A stretch of DNA of 64,000 nt from Afipia sp. (GCA_017308575.1 JAFKEQ010000004.1:202733-266732), one strand, 5' to 3'; counted from the first letter of the stretch, positions 26,513 to 35,848 are shown. The notes: generated from the sequence alone by a model not told the origin. Translations and numbers: made by a program.

Positions 26513-27760
26513 TCAGCATTCCTTCGGCGCATCCCTGTCGATCGCAAAATCATCGAACCACGGCTTGCGATCGCCCGCGATGGACGCAGCGATCATTCGC
26601 GACGCCAGATAACTGTAGGTGATGCCGTTGCCGCCGTAGCCGTAGGCCGCGTGGATACGCGGGTGGCCGGGCACCGGGCCGATCAGCGGCAAGCCATCGA
26701 TGGTGGTGCCGAACGCGCCCGACCAGACGAATTCCGCCATCGCCTCGGCGCGCGGCCACAGCGCCTTCAGCTTCTCGCGCAGCACCCTGGCTTTGGCCGG
26801 CATCAGGGCATCACGCGCCTCGGGCTCGACGACGGTGTCGTCATCCTCTCCGCCGATGACGATACGATTTTCAGGTGTGGCGCGCAGATAGTTGTATTGC
26901 TCCGACGCCTCCCAGATCAGCGCCTTGTCGCGCCATATCGTCTCCGGCTGCTGCGGCGGTGTGGCGATGGCCCAGCTCGACACCACCTTGTGCAGATCGG
27001 AGGTCAGGATGTCAGGCATCACATAGCCTGTCGCCAGCACAACGTGTTTGGCCTCGATCACATGGCCCTCGTCGAGCACGACGATCACGGCATCGCTGCT
27101 GCTGTCGTATCCGATAGCATGCGCGTCGAACAGCTTCGCATCCTGTCTTACGGCTTCCGCAAGCAGAGCATGCGACAGCAGCACCGGGTCCGCATCGGAC
27201 GATCCCGGCGATACGATCGCCGCTTCGCGATGGATGCCGAATTCGCGCAGCAGTGCCGGGTGATCGAGCAATTCGCCCGGCAGCCCCACACGCGCGCGAA
27301 GATCGTGTTCGGCGCGCAGTTCGCGCGGCCCGCTCTCGCCGGCCGCCAGATACAATGAGTGCCGCGGACTCATTCCGCAGACGAGTCCCCTCGCCGCCAC
27401 GAGTTGCATCAGACCGCCGACCGCCGCCTCGCTGCGCCGATAGATGTTTGCGGCCCGCTCGAAACCATAGAGGTCGGTCAACTCGGTGAGAGAACGGTCG
27501 ATCTCCCACAGCAGCATCGCCGTGCTGGCCGTGGTGCTGCCGAAGCCCGGCCGCTGCCGGTCGATGACGCAGACATCGTGTCCGAGGCAGGCCAGATGCT
27601 CCGCCGCCAGCGATCCGGTGATTCCGGCGCCCACCACCAGCACGCCGCAGCGAAAGCTCTCCTCGATCCGGCGGCGGGTGGGCCGCTGCAACATCGTATG
27701 CCAGGGCGGCGTGCCGCCACGCAGATCGTCGTGCCGGACTCTGTCTGGGTCGAGCATCAT
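26513..27760 (-). CDS. FAD-dependent oxidoreductase (D-amino acid oxidase/DadA-like)
   Basis: 415-residue flavoprotein. The dinucleotide-binding motif VVGAGITGSLAAEHLA sits near residues 41-56, and the C-terminal FAD block IDGLPLIGPVPGHPRIHAAYGYGGNGITYS is typical of the DAO family. An N-terminal extension of about 35 residues precedes the Rossmann fold. Two consecutive ATGs (27760, 27757) are possible starts and no ribosome site decides between them. It probably oxidises an amine or amino acid in the cytoplasm. It is divergent from the N-carbamoyl amidohydrolase, which suggests linked nitrogen-compound catabolism. Confidence 0.88.
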   Translation of the reverse strand: MMLDPDRVRHDDLRGGTPPWHTMLQRPTRRRIEESFRCGVLVVGAGITGSLAAEHLACLGHDVCVIDRQRPGFGSTTASTAMLLWEIDRSLTELTDLYGFERAANIYRRSEAAVGGLMQLVAARGLVCGMSPRHSLYLAAGESGPRELRAEHDLRARVGLPGELLDHPALLREFGIHREAAIVSPGSSDADPVLLSHALLAEAVRQDAKLFDAHAIGYDSSSDAVIVVLDEGHVIEAKHVVLATGYVMPDILTSDLHKVVSSWAIATPPQQPETIWRDKALIWEASEQYNYLRATPENRIVIGGEDDDTVVEPEARDALMPAKARVLREKLKALWPRAEAMAEFVWSGAFGTTIDGLPLIGPVPGHPRIHAAYGYGGNGITYSYLASRMIAASIAGDRKPWFDDFAIDRDAPKEC

Positions 27761-27938
27761 GGTCCAAAGAATAAAGAGGTGGGTGAAAACAAGCCGACAG
27801 GCTCAATGACGACGCAATGACAGCCCAAAGGTTCCACAGCTTCGTCCAATCACGTATGATCGGCTGCCCGCCGACCGCACACCTGATCCATCCATTGACC
27901 GGATGCTTCCGCTCTCAATCCGAGCTATCGATTTCATC

Positions 27939-29207
27939 ATGACAAAAGCCAGATCAAATCTTCAAATCGATTCCGCCCGCCTCTGGGGCGACATTCATGA
28001 GACCGCGAAATTCGGCGGCACGCCCAAGGGCGGCGTGAAGCGCCTCACCCTCGGTCCAGAGGACAAGCAGGTGCGCGACTGGTTTCGCAAGGCGTGCGAA
28101 GCGGCGGGCTGCGACGTCCGCGTCGACGCGCTGGGAACCATGTTCGCGATCCGCCCCGGACGCGACATGTCGAAGCCGCCGATCGGCATTGGCTCGCATC
28201 TCGACACCCAGCCCACCGGCGGCAAATACGACGGCATTCTCGGCACGCTGGCCGCGCTGGAAGTGGTCCGCACCATGAACGATGCGGGGATCGAAACCGA
28301 CATTCCGATCTGCGTCTGCAACTGGACCAACGAGGAAGGCTCGCGCTACGCACCCGCGATGATGGCCTCCGCCGCCTATGCGGGCGACTACACCACGGAG
28401 GATATTCTCGGCCGCAAGGATGCCGACGGCATCACCGTCGCTGAGGCGCTCGACACCATCGGCTATCGCGGCGCCGACGCCGTCGGAAAGCAGAAATTTT
28501 CCGCTTTCGTCGAACTGCATATCGAACAGGGCCCGCTGCTCGAAGCCGAGAACAAGACCATCGGCGTGGTCGACCGTGGCCAGGGCATCATGTGGTACGA
28601 CGGCGCGATCACCGGCTTTGCCAGCCATGCTGGCACGACGCCGATGCCGCTGCGCAAGGATGCGCTCGCGGCGTTCTCCGAAGTCGTGCTCGCGGTGGAG
28701 AAACTGGCCCGCGATCTCGGCCCGAATGCGGTCGGCACCGTCGGCGAGATGGAGATCGACAATCCGTCGCGCAATGTCATTCCCGGCGACCTGACATTCA
28801 CCATCGACATCCGCAGCGCCGAATCCGCAACGCTCGATGCCCTGCATGCAGGGCTGCAAAAGGCGGCAGCGGAGATTGCAGCGCGGCGCAAGGTCGCCGT
28901 CGACATCCGCCGGATCTGGCGCAAGGAACCGACCATATTCGACACTAGGTTGGTCGAAGCCGTCGCAAACGCCGCGCAGGAGCTGGGCTATGCGAACCGC
29001 CGCATCACCTCGGGTGCCGGGCACGACGCCTGCAACCTCGCCACCGTCATGCCCGCGGCGATGATCTTCGTGCCGTGCAAGGACGGCATCAGCCACAACG
29101 AACTGGAAGACGCGACGCAAGCCGATTGCGCAGCGGGCGCGAACGTGCTGCTGCATACGGTTCTGTCGATTGCAGGCGTTGCGTCGGGCGCTAAGGCGAT
29201 TAGCTGA
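27939..29207 (+). CDS. Zn-dependent N-carbamoyl-L-amino acid / allantoate amidohydrolase (M20 family)
   Basis: 422-residue binuclear-zinc hydrolase. Metal-binding segments in order are GSHLDTQPTGGKYDG, NEEGSRYAPAM, FVELHIEQGP and GAGHDACNL. A dimerisation insert with TPMPLRKDALAA lies between them. Members release ammonia and CO2 from N-carbamoyl amino acids, ureidoglycine precursors or beta-ureidopropionate; the exact substrate is open. I start at the ATG at 27939 because homologues begin near it. An ATG at 27903 would add 12 residues, and neither has a clear ribosome site. Confidence 0.9.
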   Translation: MTKARSNLQIDSARLWGDIHETAKFGGTPKGGVKRLTLGPEDKQVRDWFRKACEAAGCDVRVDALGTMFAIRPGRDMSKPPIGIGSHLDTQPTGGKYDGILGTLAALEVVRTMNDAGIETDIPICVCNWTNEEGSRYAPAMMASAAYAGDYTTEDILGRKDADGITVAEALDTIGYRGADAVGKQKFSAFVELHIEQGPLLEAENKTIGVVDRGQGIMWYDGAITGFASHAGTTPMPLRKDALAAFSEVVLAVEKLARDLGPNAVGTVGEMEIDNPSRNVIPGDLTFTIDIRSAESATLDALHAGLQKAAAEIAARRKVAVDIRRIWRKEPTIFDTRLVEAVANAAQELGYANRRITSGAGHDACNLATVMPAAMIFVPCKDGISHNELEDATQADCAAGANVLLHTVLSIAGVASGAKAIS

Positions 29208-29217
29208 TAAATATGAG

Positions 29218-29322
29218 TCCTCATGGTGAGGAGGTGCATTTGCGCCGTCTCGAACCAGGAGGGCAACCTGTACATCCTCATCCTTCGAGACGCACGCAAG
29301 AGCGTGCTCCTCAGGATGAGGG
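29218..29322. repeat. Intergenic palindromic repeat cassette (family B)
   Basis: A pair of imperfect hairpins: CCTCATGGTGAGGAG... from 29219, then CCTCATCCTTCGAGACGC..CTCCTCAGGATGAGG ending at 29322. It lies between the amidohydrolase stop and the oligopeptidase start. Related copies are at 35714, 37390 and 45372. Confidence 0.8.
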
Positions 29323-29349
29323 TATTCCATCTTGCAGAGGTCCTGCTCC

Positions 29350-31449
29350 ATGACGTCCAAAACGCCTGTTCCTCCCGTCGCGCCGCGCCGCTCGCACAGC
29401 TTCACCCATCACGACATCACCGTGACCGATGACTATGCGTGGCTGAAGGACGAGAACTGGCAGGAGGTGCTGCGCGACCCATCTGTGCTCAAGCCGGACA
29501 TCCGCGCCTATCTCGAAGCCGAGAATGTCTACGCCGACGCGGTGCTGGGCCATACGGAGCCGCTGCAGAAAAAGCTGGTGGCGGAAATGCGCGGCCGCAT
29601 CAAGGAGGACGACTCCAGCGTCCCCTCGCCCGACGGCCCGTTCGCCTATTTCCACAAGTACCGCGAGGGCGGCCAGCACGAGCAGATCGGCCGCGAGCCG
29701 CGTGGTGGCGGCGAAGCCCGCTTCATCATCGATGGCGATGAAGAAGCGAAGAGAAGCGAGTACTTCAAGTTCGGCAGCGCGCAGCATTCGCCCGATCACA
29801 AGCTGGAGGCGTGGAGCGCGGATACGCGCGGTTCGGAATATTTCACCATCCGCATCCGCGACTGGGCAACCGGCAAGGATCACGCCGACCATATCGAGGA
29901 AACCGACGGCGACGTGGTCTGGGCCGCGGATTCGAAATCGTTCTTCTATGTGAAGCTCGACGACAACCATCGCCCGATGCAGGTGTACCGGCACACCCTC
30001 GGCACGCCGCAATCCGGCGACGCGCTGGTTTACGAGGAAAAGGATTCCGGCTGGTTCACGCACATCCACGAAAGCGCCAGCGGACGCTTCTGCGTGATCG
30101 CGGGCGGCGACCATGAGACGTCCGAACAGCGCTTGATCGATCTGCGCACGCCGGACGCCAAGCCTCGTCTTGTTGCGAAGCGCGAAGACGGCGTGCAGTA
30201 TTCCGTCGCGGATCACGGCGATCAGTTGTTCATCCTGACCAATGCCGACGACGCCATCGACTTCAAGATCGTCACCGCGCCGCTGGACTCGCCCGCGCGG
30301 AAGAACTGGCGCGATCTCATACCCCACCGCACCGGTGTCTACATCATCGACATGGAGCTTTATTCCGGCCATCTGGTGCGGCTGGAACGCGCCAACGCGC
30401 TGCCCTCCATCGTGATCCGCGATCTTGCGACCTCGCAGGAACATGCCATTGCCTTCGACGAGGCCGCCTATTCGCTCGGCACCATCGGCGGCTACGAATT
30501 CGACACCACGCAGATCCGTTTCTCGTATTCCTCGATGACCACGCCGTCGGAAGTCTTCGACTACGACATGGTCAGCCGCGAACGGAGCTTGCGCAAGCGG
30601 CAGGAGATTCCGTCGGGCCACAACCCGGCGGATTATGTCACCACGCGCATCATGGCGACGTCTCACGACGGCGCGCAGGTGCCGGTCTCGATCCTGCATC
30701 GCAAGAACCTGACACGCGACGGCAGCGCGCCGCTGCTGCTCTATGGTTACGGCTCCTACGGCCACGCCATGCCGGCCTCGTTCTCGGCCAACCGGCTGTC
30801 GCTGGTGGATCGCGGCTTCGTCTATGCCATCGCGCATATCCGCGGCGGTTCCGACAAAGGCTGGGGCTGGTATCTCGACGGCAAGCGCGAGAAGAAGACC
30901 AACAGCTTCGACGATTTTGCCGCCGCCGGTCGCGCGCTGATCGCCGGGAAATATACATCCGCGAAAAAGATCGTCGGCCATGGCGGCAGCGCGGGCGGCA
31001 TGCTGATGGGCGCGGTGGCGAACCGCTCGGGCGAGCTGTTCGCGGGCATCGTCGCTGAAGTGCCGTTCGTCGATGTGCTCAACACCATGCTGGATGAATC
31101 ATTGCCGCTAACGCCGCCGGAATGGCCCGAATGGGGCAATCCCATCGACAGCGCGGACGACTTCAAGACCATCCTCGCCTATTCGCCCTACGACAACGTG
31201 GTGGCGAAAGAGTATCCGGCCATTCTGGCGATGGGCGGCCTTGCCGATCCGCGCGTGACTTATTGGGAGCCTGCGAAGTGGATCGCGCGGCTGCGTCCGG
31301 TGATGACCGGCGGCGGCCCCGTGCTGTTGCGCACCAACATGGGCGCGGGCCATGGCGGCGCGTCCGGCCGCTTCAACCGGCTGGACGAGGTCGCGATTGC
31401 GTATGCCTTCGCGCTATGGGCCGTGGGACTGGCGGACGCAGGCAGCTAA
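29350..31449 (+). CDS. ptrB: Oligopeptidase B (S9A prolyl oligopeptidase family)
   Basis: 699-residue serine peptidase with an N-terminal seven-bladed beta-propeller (about 1-410) and a C-terminal alpha/beta hydrolase domain. The triad is Ser547 (GHGGSAGG), Asp633 (GGLADPRVTYWEP) and His668 (MGAGHGGASGRF). The block YGYGSYGHAM then FVYAIAHIRGG is diagnostic. It cleaves short peptides after basic residues in the cytoplasm. The ATG at 29350 follows AGAGG by 9 bases; an upstream TTG would add six residues. Confidence 0.93.
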   Translation: MTSKTPVPPVAPRRSHSFTHHDITVTDDYAWLKDENWQEVLRDPSVLKPDIRAYLEAENVYADAVLGHTEPLQKKLVAEMRGRIKEDDSSVPSPDGPFAYFHKYREGGQHEQIGREPRGGGEARFIIDGDEEAKRSEYFKFGSAQHSPDHKLEAWSADTRGSEYFTIRIRDWATGKDHADHIEETDGDVVWAADSKSFFYVKLDDNHRPMQVYRHTLGTPQSGDALVYEEKDSGWFTHIHESASGRFCVIAGGDHETSEQRLIDLRTPDAKPRLVAKREDGVQYSVADHGDQLFILTNADDAIDFKIVTAPLDSPARKNWRDLIPHRTGVYIIDMELYSGHLVRLERANALPSIVIRDLATSQEHAIAFDEAAYSLGTIGGYEFDTTQIRFSYSSMTTPSEVFDYDMVSRERSLRKRQEIPSGHNPADYVTTRIMATSHDGAQVPVSILHRKNLTRDGSAPLLLYGYGSYGHAMPASFSANRLSLVDRGFVYAIAHIRGGSDKGWGWYLDGKREKKTNSFDDFAAAGRALIAGKYTSAKKIVGHGGSAGGMLMGAVANRSGELFAGIVAEVPFVDVLNTMLDESLPLTPPEWPEWGNPIDSADDFKTILAYSPYDNVVAKEYPAILAMGGLADPRVTYWEPAKWIARLRPVMTGGGPVLLRTNMGAGHGGASGRFNRLDEVAIAYAFALWAVGLADAGS

Positions 31450-31466
31450 CCGGGCGATCGAACATC

Positions 31467-31481
31467 TTACCTTCGAGGTAA
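31467..31481. terminator. Weak stem-loop after ptrB
   Basis: TTACCT-TCG-AGGTAA is a perfect 6-bp stem with a 3-base loop 18 bases after the ptrB stop. There is only a weak T tract after it, so terminator function is uncertain. Confidence 0.4.
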
Positions 31482-31600
31482 TTTGATCGTGCCGAGAACC
31501 ACGCGACAATGCGCGTCTGCTTGGTTGCAGCGCGTCGTGACGCGCCGCCGTTCTCTGCCATACTCGCGCATCCGTCCTCGCCCTCGCCCCGGAATTTTCA

Positions 31601-32896
31601 ATGAAGCGTCTGCCCTTCTTCTACGGCTGGATCATTGTCGCCGTCACCTTCATCACCATGGGCATCGGCGTGAACGCCCGCACATCGTTCTCGCTGTTCT
31701 TCGCGCCGATCGTCGATGAATTCGGGTGGGAACGCGGCATCACCGCCGGCGCATTCTCATTTGGCTTCCTCGTCTCCGCGATCCTCAGCCCGCTGATGGG
31801 ACGGCTGATGGACCGCACCGGCCCGCGCACGGTGATGGAGCTTGGCGTGGTGCTGATGGCCGCGGGTCTTCTGCTCGCGCCGTTGACCACGCAGCCCTGG
31901 CATCTTTACGCGACCATCGGCTGCCTCGTCGGCGCGGGCAGCATCTGCCTCGGCTATTCCGGGCAATCGCTGTTCCTGCCGAACTGGTTCGTGAAAAAGC
32001 GCGGCCTTGCGGTCGGCCTCGCCTTCGCCGGTGTCGGCGTCGGCTCGATCATCCTGCTGCCATGGGTGCAATTCCTGATCGACAAGGGCGGCTGGCGCTC
32101 GGCCTGCTGGACGCTCGGCATTCTGGTGCTGGTGGTGCTGCTGCCGCTCAATCTTCTGCTGCGCAAGCGCCCGGAAGATGTCGGCGAATTGCCCGACGGC
32201 GAGGCCGCGCCGACAGCCGCGAGCGTGCCGCCGCCATCGAACATCGTCGATCCCGCCTGGGCCGCCACGGACTGGACGCTCGGCCGCGCCCTGCGCACCC
32301 CGCGCTTCTGGTGGATCTCGGTCGGATATTTCTGCGGACTTTATATCTGGTACGCCGTGCAGGTGCATCAGACCAAGTATCTGGTGGAAATCGGATTCAC
32401 CTCCACGTCGGCGGCATGGGCGCTCGGCATGGTCAGCCTGATCGGCATTCCGGGGCAGATCGCGCTCGGCTATCTCTCGGACCGCATCGGCCGCGAATGG
32501 ATCTGGGCGATCTCGTCGCTCGGATTCGCGATCTGCTTCGCCGCGTTGATCGCGCTGCAGTACACGCCGACGCTGCTGCTGGTTTACCTGATGGTGGTGG
32601 CGCAGGGTTTCCTCGGCTACGGCTTCACCTCGATCATGGGCGCGGTGGTCGCGGAAATCTTCCAGGGCAAACAGTTCGGCACCATCTTCGGCACCATCAC
32701 GCTTGCGGCGCTGGCCGGCGGGGCGGCGGGACCATGGGTGACGGGCATCCTGCACGACATCTATGGCGACTACACCCTCGCCTTCGCGATCGGCATAGTC
32801 GTTAGCGCACTGTCGGCCGTCGCGATCTGGCTTGCATCGCCGCGCAAGGTCCGCGCCGTCGCGGGGCAGATGCACCGGATTGCGAAGACGGCTTGA
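31601..32896 (+). CDS. MFS transporter (OFA/monocarboxylate-like)
   Basis: 431-residue, 12-helix major facilitator. It has the loop 2-3 motif LMGRLMDRTGPRTVM and the repeated motif LGYLSDRIGREWIW in the second half. The N-terminus FFYGWIIVAVTFITMGIGVNARTSFSLFF is typical of the oxalate/formate and monocarboxylate subgroup. It probably imports or exports a carboxylate. The ATG follows GGAA by 7 bases. It stands alone between ptrB and a repeat cassette. Confidence 0.9.
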   Translation: MKRLPFFYGWIIVAVTFITMGIGVNARTSFSLFFAPIVDEFGWERGITAGAFSFGFLVSAILSPLMGRLMDRTGPRTVMELGVVLMAAGLLLAPLTTQPWHLYATIGCLVGAGSICLGYSGQSLFLPNWFVKKRGLAVGLAFAGVGVGSIILLPWVQFLIDKGGWRSACWTLGILVLVVLLPLNLLLRKRPEDVGELPDGEAAPTAASVPPPSNIVDPAWAATDWTLGRALRTPRFWWISVGYFCGLYIWYAVQVHQTKYLVEIGFTSTSAAWALGMVSLIGIPGQIALGYLSDRIGREWIWAISSLGFAICFAALIALQYTPTLLLVYLMVVAQGFLGYGFTSIMGAVVAEIFQGKQFGTIFGTITLAALAGGAAGPWVTGILHDIYGDYTLAFAIGIVVSALSAVAIWLASPRKVRAVAGQMHRIAKTA

Positions 32897-32920
32897 TCTT
32901 TCCGCGCGATCTTACTCGCT

Positions 32921-33007
32921 CGTCATTGCGAGGAGCGCTTGCGACGAAGCAATCCAGCTATCTGTCAGCTCTCAGAAATGGATTGCTTCGCTCCGCTCGC
33001 AATGACG
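32921..33007. repeat. Intergenic palindromic repeat (family C)
   Basis: CGTCATTGCGAG (32921-32932) is mirrored by CTCGCAATGACG (32996-33007), with inner arms GAAGCAATCC and GGATTGCTTC. It lies between two convergent genes. The inner arms recur at 48794-48836. Confidence 0.8.
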
Positions 33008-33015
33008 AAAAATTT

Positions 33016-33633
33016 CTAGTTCTGCACACTCACATCGATCTGCGCGCGATAACCCGCACGCAAGGCATTGACGATCGACGACGGCGTCAGAAGTTTTGCA
33101 TCTGTCAGATTTGCAGCAGCGCGGCTGTAACCACCGAACGACCACAGCCATGGCTCGCTCCTTGCGATCACATAGCTCTCGCCATCCGCCGTCACCATCG
33201 CGCCGTCCGGCAGATCGGACAGTTTTCTGCGCAGCGGATGAAGACGCTTCACCTTCCCGTCGAGGCGCTCGGCATGCAGCACCGCGTCCATTTCGGGCGC
33301 GCGAGGCTTGCCGCGCCTGTTGCCCTCCGCCCACGCATCGCGGAACGCTTCGGCATCCGCGCGGCGGCAATAGAAGCACGGGCGGTGCCCCGCCGCGAAT
33401 GACGTCGCTTCATCGAGAAAAAACAGTTCCGTCCAGCTTCGCCCGCCCATCACCTTGCGCCTGCGCCCGCGAAATTCGCAAGTACAGGTAATCCACGCCT
33501 TCGAAGACCATCGCCGGTTCAGCAGCGTTTTCGTCGCCGGGTCATGGATGATCCCGCGATTGCCGGTGAAGCGGCCGCGATGCGCGGTCGCGACAATCTC
33601 CCCGAACGGCGACACGCGATTTTGCAGGGGCAT
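33016..33633 (-). CDS. Uncharacterised Cys-rich protein
   Basis: 205-residue soluble protein of unknown function. The ATG at 33633 is preferred (GGAAAT upstream, and the protein then begins MPLQNRVSPFGEIVAT). It has a CxC pair (Cys50, Cys52 in ITCTCEFRG) and a His-x2-Cys-x2-Cys cluster (His83, Cys86, Cys89 in GHRPCFYCRR), which could bind zinc. The basic tail RLHPLRRKLSDLPDG and the cluster recall nucleic-acid-binding proteins, but I recognise no named domain. Both neighbours are repeats, so context gives no clue. Confidence 0.75.
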   Translation of the reverse strand: MPLQNRVSPFGEIVATAHRGRFTGNRGIIHDPATKTLLNRRWSSKAWITCTCEFRGRRRKVMGGRSWTELFFLDEATSFAAGHRPCFYCRRADAEAFRDAWAEGNRRGKPRAPEMDAVLHAERLDGKVKRLHPLRRKLSDLPDGAMVTADGESYVIARSEPWLWSFGGYSRAAANLTDAKLLTPSSIVNALRAGYRAQIDVSVQN

Positions 33634-33671
33634 AAAGCTGATTTCCAGGTCGTTACACAAACTCTCAACGA

Positions 33672-33792
33672 GTCGTCCCGGCGCACGCCGGGACCCATAA
33701 CCACCGAACTACCGATAAAGATCAGGTGGTCGAACCTTTCTCCGCAAAATACATCGACAGGGAGTATGGGTCCCGGCGTGCGCCGGGACGAC
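33672..33792. repeat. Intergenic palindromic repeat cassette (family A)
   Basis: GTCGTCCCGGCGCACGCCGG at the left and its mirror, ending CGGGACGAC at 33792, enclose about 65 bases of unrelated DNA. Same design as 26378-26501. Located between two minus-strand genes. Confidence 0.8.
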
Positions 33793-33828
33793 CCGAAAAC
33801 CGATAATTCGCGGAGCGAAATCGAAGCC

Positions 33829-34818
33829 TCAGTTCAGCACATCCTGATTGATCACATTCTCGCGGATCGGATGGCCGTCGAGCGCGCTGAGAATGTTTTT
33901 CGCGGTCTGCAGGCTCATGCGGTCCAGCGCCTCGCGGGTCACGCCCGCCACATGCGGGGCCATGATGACGTTGTCGAGCGCGAACAGCGGATGATCCGGA
34001 CGCGGCGGCTCCTGCGCGAACACGTCGATGCCCGCGCCCGCGATCGTGCCGGAGGTCAATGCCGCATGCAGCGCCGCCTCATCGACAATGCCGCCGCGCG
34101 CGGTGTTGATCAGATAGGCCGTCGGCTTCATCTTCTGCAATTGCGCCGTGCTGAACAGATTGACCGTCTCGGGCGATTTCGGGCAGTGGATCGAGACGAA
34201 ATCCGCGCGCGGCAGCGCCGCGTCGAGATCGCTCACTGATTCGGCGCCCGCCTGTTCGATCTCCGCCGCGCTCTTGAACGGATCGTAGACCAGCACATTC
34301 ATTTCCATCGCCACCAGCCGCTTCACCAGCCGCGTGCCGATCCGCCCGAATCCGATCACCAGCGCGGTGCGCCCGAGCAGGTCATAGGGAATCGTCACAA
34401 GGCGTTTGGTCCAGTTGCCGGTCTTCACCAGCGTGTCCAGCTCAGCGGCGCGCTTGGCCAGCGCCAGCATCATGAACAGCGCGCATTCGGCCACCGACGG
34501 CGAATTGGCGACGCCCGTGGTCATCAGCGGAATCCTGTGGGCGCTGAGCGCCGTCACATCCACCGCGTCGTAGCCGACGCCGATCCGTGTCACCACCTTC
34601 ATCTCGCCGGACGAGACGATCTCGTTCGCGCCGAAAGCCGTGGCGCCCAGCGCGACGCCATTGACCGGCGCATGCGCCCGCAGCATGGCGTTGAAATCCG
34701 CCGCCGAGATGGTGTTGGGAAATTCGATCATCTCGATATCGCCACGCTCCTGCAACAGCGCCCGACCGTCCGGCGATAAAGTTTCCACGATCAGAAGTTT
34801 CTTCTTGTTGGTGGCCAT
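33829..34818 (-). CDS. D-2-hydroxyacid dehydrogenase (SerA-like)
   Basis: 329-residue NAD-dependent enzyme. The ATG at 34818 follows AGGGGATGAA closely; the frame stays open to 34953 but that extension is low-complexity and overlaps the divergent promoter. The nucleotide motif is GFGRIGTRLVKR. The catalytic residues are Arg (TARGGIVDEAAL), Glu (FAQEPPRPDHP) and His (APHVAGVTREA). It is not a housekeeping SerA, since the C-terminal ACT domain is missing. It is divergent from an RraA-family gene, which suggests a shared pathway for a hydroxy or keto acid. Confidence 0.9.
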   Translation of the reverse strand: MATNKKKLLIVETLSPDGRALLQERGDIEMIEFPNTISAADFNAMLRAHAPVNGVALGATAFGANEIVSSGEMKVVTRIGVGYDAVDVTALSAHRIPLMTTGVANSPSVAECALFMMLALAKRAAELDTLVKTGNWTKRLVTIPYDLLGRTALVIGFGRIGTRLVKRLVAMEMNVLVYDPFKSAAEIEQAGAESVSDLDAALPRADFVSIHCPKSPETVNLFSTAQLQKMKPTAYLINTARGGIVDEAALHAALTSGTIAGAGIDVFAQEPPRPDHPLFALDNVIMAPHVAGVTREALDRMSLQTAKNILSALDGHPIRENVINQDVLN

Positions 34819-34978
34819 TTCATCCCCTGCCTGTTCTTCGTTATCGTCGCAAATGCGCAGCATCATTGCCGCAATTATATTGATCGTCCAGCGCTTGCCG
34901 TGACCTCCCGGCGCGGGCACACTCTGCCGCGCCGGGCCTCCGGCCCCCGCCAACGAGACAACAACAGGAGATCAACCC

Positions 34979-35692
34979 GTGACCCAGGCCGCCCCCCATC
35001 CCGCATCGCTGCTCGAAGCGCTGACCCGCTACGACACGCCGACGATCTGCAATGCGCTGGAAGTGGTCGCGCCCGAGCGGCGGCTGACGGGCTTTACCAC
35101 GAAGCCGCTGGTCTGCCCGTTTCCGGACCTGCCGCCTATGGTCGGCTATGCCCGCACCGCAACAATCCGCGCCACGTCCGCCTCGCCGCTCTCCGCTGCC
35201 GATGCGCGTGCGCAACGCGTGGCTTATTATGAGTATTGCGGCACAGGCATCGGCCCGCGGATCAGCGTCATTCAGGATCTCGACGGCGCGAATATCGGCT
35301 TCGGCGCGTTCTGGGGCGAAGTGAACAGCTCCGTTCACAAGGCGCTCGGTTGCCTCGGCGTCGTGACCGACGGATCGATCCGCGACATTCCCGCCTGGGC
35401 ACCGGGCTTTCAGGCGCTGGCCGGCAGCATCGGCCCCTCCCATGCCTATGTGCATCTTGCAGGCTTCGGCGAATCCGTCTGTGTCGCGGGCATGACGGTG
35501 CGGTCCGACGATCTGATTCATGCGGACCGGCATGGCGCAGTCGTGATTCCGGCCAACATTGCCGACAAGGTGCCGGATGCGGCGAGACTGTGCGAACGAC
35601 GAGAGGAACCGATCCTCAGCATCGCGCGCAGTTCATCCTTCACCGTCGAAAAGCTGAAGGAAGCGCTGGCCCGTTCAGCGGAGATTCATTAG
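34979..35692 (+). CDS. RraA-family protein (possible 4-hydroxy-4-methyl-2-oxoglutarate/oxaloacetate lyase)
   Basis: 237-residue protein of the RraA / HMG-aldolase fold (older name: dimethylmenaquinone methyltransferase-like). The motif LGVVTDGSIRDIPA carries the Arg and Asp that position metal and substrate, and HADRHGAVVIP is the second conserved block. It starts with GTG at 34979, backed by AGGAG 8 bases upstream. Many family members are divalent-metal aldolases or oxaloacetate decarboxylases rather than RNase E inhibitors. The divergent 2-hydroxyacid dehydrogenase supports an enzymatic role. Confidence 0.85.
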   Translation: MTQAAPHPASLLEALTRYDTPTICNALEVVAPERRLTGFTTKPLVCPFPDLPPMVGYARTATIRATSASPLSAADARAQRVAYYEYCGTGIGPRISVIQDLDGANIGFGAFWGEVNSSVHKALGCLGVVTDGSIRDIPAWAPGFQALAGSIGPSHAYVHLAGFGESVCVAGMTVRSDDLIHADRHGAVVIPANIADKVPDAARLCERREEPILSIARSSSFTVEKLKEALARSAEIH

Positions 35693-35713
35693 CATCTTAC
35701 GCGAAGAGCCAAG

Positions 35714-35821
35714 CCTCATGGTGAGGAGCGAGGCAAAGCCTCGCGTCTCGAACCATGAGGCCGCCACACCAGACCCTCATCCTTCGAGACGCGCGCGAGG
35801 TGCGCGCTCCTCAGGATGAGG
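35714..35821. repeat. Intergenic palindromic repeat cassette (family B)
   Basis: Two hairpin units: CCTCATGG..CCATGAGG (35714-35760) and CCTCATCCTTCGAG..CTCAGGATGAGG (35774-35821). Lies between the RraA-family gene and the small peptide gene. Confidence 0.8.
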
Positions 35822-35848
35822 ATGTCGCAACCGCAAACAGGAGCAGGT

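Noticed and set aside
27954..29405. 483-codon frame opposite the amidohydrolase
   Set aside because: Antisense artefact: no domain, no ribosome site, and the opposite strand has an intact enzyme with all its metal ligands.
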